The notes below the pieces were generated by a model, which searched no databases, was not told where the DNA came from, and worked only from the letters and a program-made list of their open reading frames with translations. 7,130 nucleotides of DNA, taken from contig JAGCLX010000064.1 in assembly GCA_017646785.1 (NCBI GenBank), forward strand, positions 1 through 7,130, written 5' to 3'. Positions 6,416-7,130 of this stretch are shown in pieces (the first letter of the stretch is position 1; every line of letters starts with the position of its first letter). The DNA is from Alistipes sp. Lineage in GTDB: Bacteria > Bacteroidota > Bacteroidia > Bacteroidales > Rikenellaceae. Made by a program: the position numbers and the translations under genes.

Positions 6416-6883
6416 CTACTCCACCTCGATGAGCTTCACGCCGTCATGCTTCTCACCACCCTCACGCTTAGGAAGTTTGATACTCAACACACCGTGGTGC
6501 ATCTTAGCCTTAATTTTGTCGCGATCTACGCTCTCTGGCAAGTTGAAAATCTGGCGGAATGAGGCGTAAGCAAACTCGCGACGCAAGTAATGGTGTTTTT
6601 CGTCCTTAGTACAGTCATCCTCACCGCAGCACTCATTACCCTTATCATCCCTCTCGACTGACTTCTCGAGGCATACGATGAGCTGGTTGTCGCCATTAAG
6701 CTCGATTTTGAAATCATCCTTTGTCATACCTGGTGCAGCTATCTCCACCTTGAACTTTTTGTCTGTTTCGATAACGTTGATGGGAGGTGTAGTACCGCGC
6801 TTAACAAACACGTCGGGCCACTGATCATAGAAGAGGTCGCCGAATACTCCTGGAAGTCGATTTAATTTCTTAACTGGCATCAT
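6416..6883 (-). CDS. Small heat shock protein, Hsp20/alpha-crystallin family, with cysteine-rich insertion
   Basis: An ATP-independent holdase chaperone that keeps unfolding proteins soluble in the cytoplasm and works as a large oligomer. From the ATG at 6883 it has 155 residues. The alpha-crystallin domain covers about 33-140 and includes PPINVIETD, VEIAAPGM, YLRREFAY and the conserved GVLSIKLPK strand. The C-terminal IEV (152-154) is the I-x-I/V motif that links dimers into oligomers. Between the strand ending LEKSVE and YLRREFAY there is a long loop with ECC and DDC (C85, C86 and C91) plus many acidic residues and two histidines. Family members from the same phylum that I recall have a shorter, lysine/glutamate-rich loop without cysteines. 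An in-frame ATG at 6910 would add nine residues that look non-conserved and sits in a small dyad, so 6883 (or 6880) is preferred. Confidence 0.93.
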   Translation of the reverse strand: MMPVKKLNRLPGVFGDLFYDQWPDVFVKRGTTPPINVIETDKKFKVEIAAPGMTKDDFKIELNGDNQLIVCLEKSVERDDKGNECCGEDDCTKDEKHHYLRREFAYASFRQIFNLPESVDRDKIKAKMHHGVLSIKLPKREGGEKHDGVKLIEVE

Positions 6884-6899
6884 AATTTTAATAGTTTTA

Positions 6900-6910
6900 G
6901 TGTTAAACAC
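6900..6910. repeat. 11-base perfect dyad upstream of hsp20, possible operator
   Basis: GTGTT-A-AACAC is a perfect inverted repeat with a one-base centre, 17 bases before the preferred hsp20 start. It would fall just after the tentative transcription start, a position suited to a repressor. It is short and AT-rich, so chance is possible. It is not a CIRCE element. Confidence 0.25.
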
Positions 6911-6922
6911 ACCACGATTATT

Positions 6923-6930
6923 GCAAATTA
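6923..6930 (-). promoter_or_regulatory. Tentative -7 element for hsp20
   Basis: The minus strand reads TAATTTGC, which is the TAnnTTTG box with one spacer base missing. No TTTG is found at the -33 distance, where the DNA is a run of A. A start near 6916 would fit the ATG at 6883. The weak match could mean that hsp20 depends on an alternative sigma factor or an activator. Confidence 0.25.
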
Positions 6931-6963
6931 CGCGCCTGAACTACATTTTTTTTAACAGAAATG

Positions 6964-6994
6964 TTTGGTGTTTGAAAAAATGTCCGTATATTTG
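6964..6994 (+). promoter_or_regulatory. Bacteroidota-type promoter for rpsP
   Basis: The -33 element TTTG (6964-6967), 19 bases and the -7 element TATATTTG (6987-6994) match the phylum consensus in full. Transcription should begin near 7001, giving a leader of about 57 bases. A second TTTG at 6971-6974 is too close to the -7 box to act as the -33 element. A T-run at 6946-6953 lies upstream and could serve as an UP-like element. Confidence 0.75.
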
Positions 6995-7004
6995 CGCGCT
7001 AAAA

Positions 7005-7018
7005 AACCCAAATGGGTT
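7005..7018 (+). promoter_or_regulatory. Short hairpin at the 5' end of the rpsP leader
   Basis: AACCC-AAAT-GGGTT is a perfect inverted repeat (five base pairs, four-base loop; a sixth A-T pair is possible). It begins about four bases after the predicted transcription start. It may protect the message from 5' decay or serve in regulation of the ribosomal protein operon. It has no T-run after it, so it is not a terminator. Confidence 0.35.
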
Positions 7019-7057
7019 GAGCGTAATTAATTTTTAACCAATAAATTTTATAGCAAA

Positions 7058-7130
7058 ATGGCTGTTAAAATTCGTTTGGCACGTCACGGTAAGAAGGGTT
7101 ATGCTTTCTACCACATCGTTGCCGCAGATA
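7058..7130 (+). CDS. rpsP: 30S ribosomal protein S16, 5' end only
   Basis: The ATG at 7058 opens a frame of 24 codons that runs off the right edge. The visible N-terminus MAVKIRLARHGKK...YHIVAAD is unmistakably S16, a small-subunit protein that binds 16S rRNA and helps assemble the 30S body. The full protein is usually 80-180 residues in this phylum. It is transcribed from its own perfect promoter, divergent from hsp20. The leader just before the ATG is A-rich (ATAGCAAA), with no Shine-Dalgarno, as is normal for highly expressed genes of this phylum. Confidence 0.96.
   Translation, partial: MAVKIRLARHGKKGYAFYHIVAAD

Noticed and set aside
6884..6910. Extended hsp20 start at 6910
   Set aside because: The added residues do not resemble Hsp20 N-termini, and the MMPVKKLN start at 6883 agrees better with family members of this phylum.

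Overview
This window looks like chromosomal housekeeping DNA from a member of the Bacteroidota, most likely the order Bacteroidales. Three of the promoters are perfect matches to the phylum-specific sigma-ABfr layout (TTTG, 19-20 bases, TAnnTTTG), and Shine-Dalgarno signals are mostly absent. The start of ribosomal protein S16, the short Nif3 protein, the MerR-type regulator and the Hsp20 fit the same phylum. The genus cannot be fixed from the sequence. I see no mobile element, CRISPR array, tRNA or rRNA, so this is core rather than accessory DNA.

Region 1 (1-5520, minus strand) is one tightly packed run of six genes. In transcription order they are trkA (NAD-binding subunit of a Trk/Ktr-type potassium system), a deoxynucleoside kinase, an RsmF-like rRNA m5C methyltransferase, a MerR-fold regulator with an acidic tail carrying AT-hook-like motifs, a Nif3/YbgI-type dinuclear-metal protein, and a coiled-coil zinc-ribbon protein (COG1579 type) cut by the left edge. 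The gaps are 40, 3, 12, 12 and 32 bases, and I found no complete internal promoter. The run is best read as a single operon driven from the promoter upstream of trkA. No trkH membrane subunit is present in the window.

Region 2 (5521-5661) is the divergent control region. Two perfect promoters face opposite ways and their -7 boxes touch at 5606/5607. RNA polymerase can therefore serve only one side at a time.

Region 3 (5662-6358, plus strand) holds two small, overlapping genes for unrecognised membrane proteins. One has a single membrane helix and a cysteine-rich tail. The other has a four-cysteine zinc finger followed by two membrane helices. By the positive-inside rule both cysteine modules should face the cytoplasm. 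This pair is the least explained part of the window and the best candidate for something new.

Region 4 (6359-7130) starts with a strong terminator shared by two converging transcripts. It is followed by a minus-strand hsp20 with an unusual cysteine-rich insertion, then a divergent intergenic region with a perfect promoter for rpsP (ribosomal protein S16). rpsP is cut by the right edge after 24 codons.
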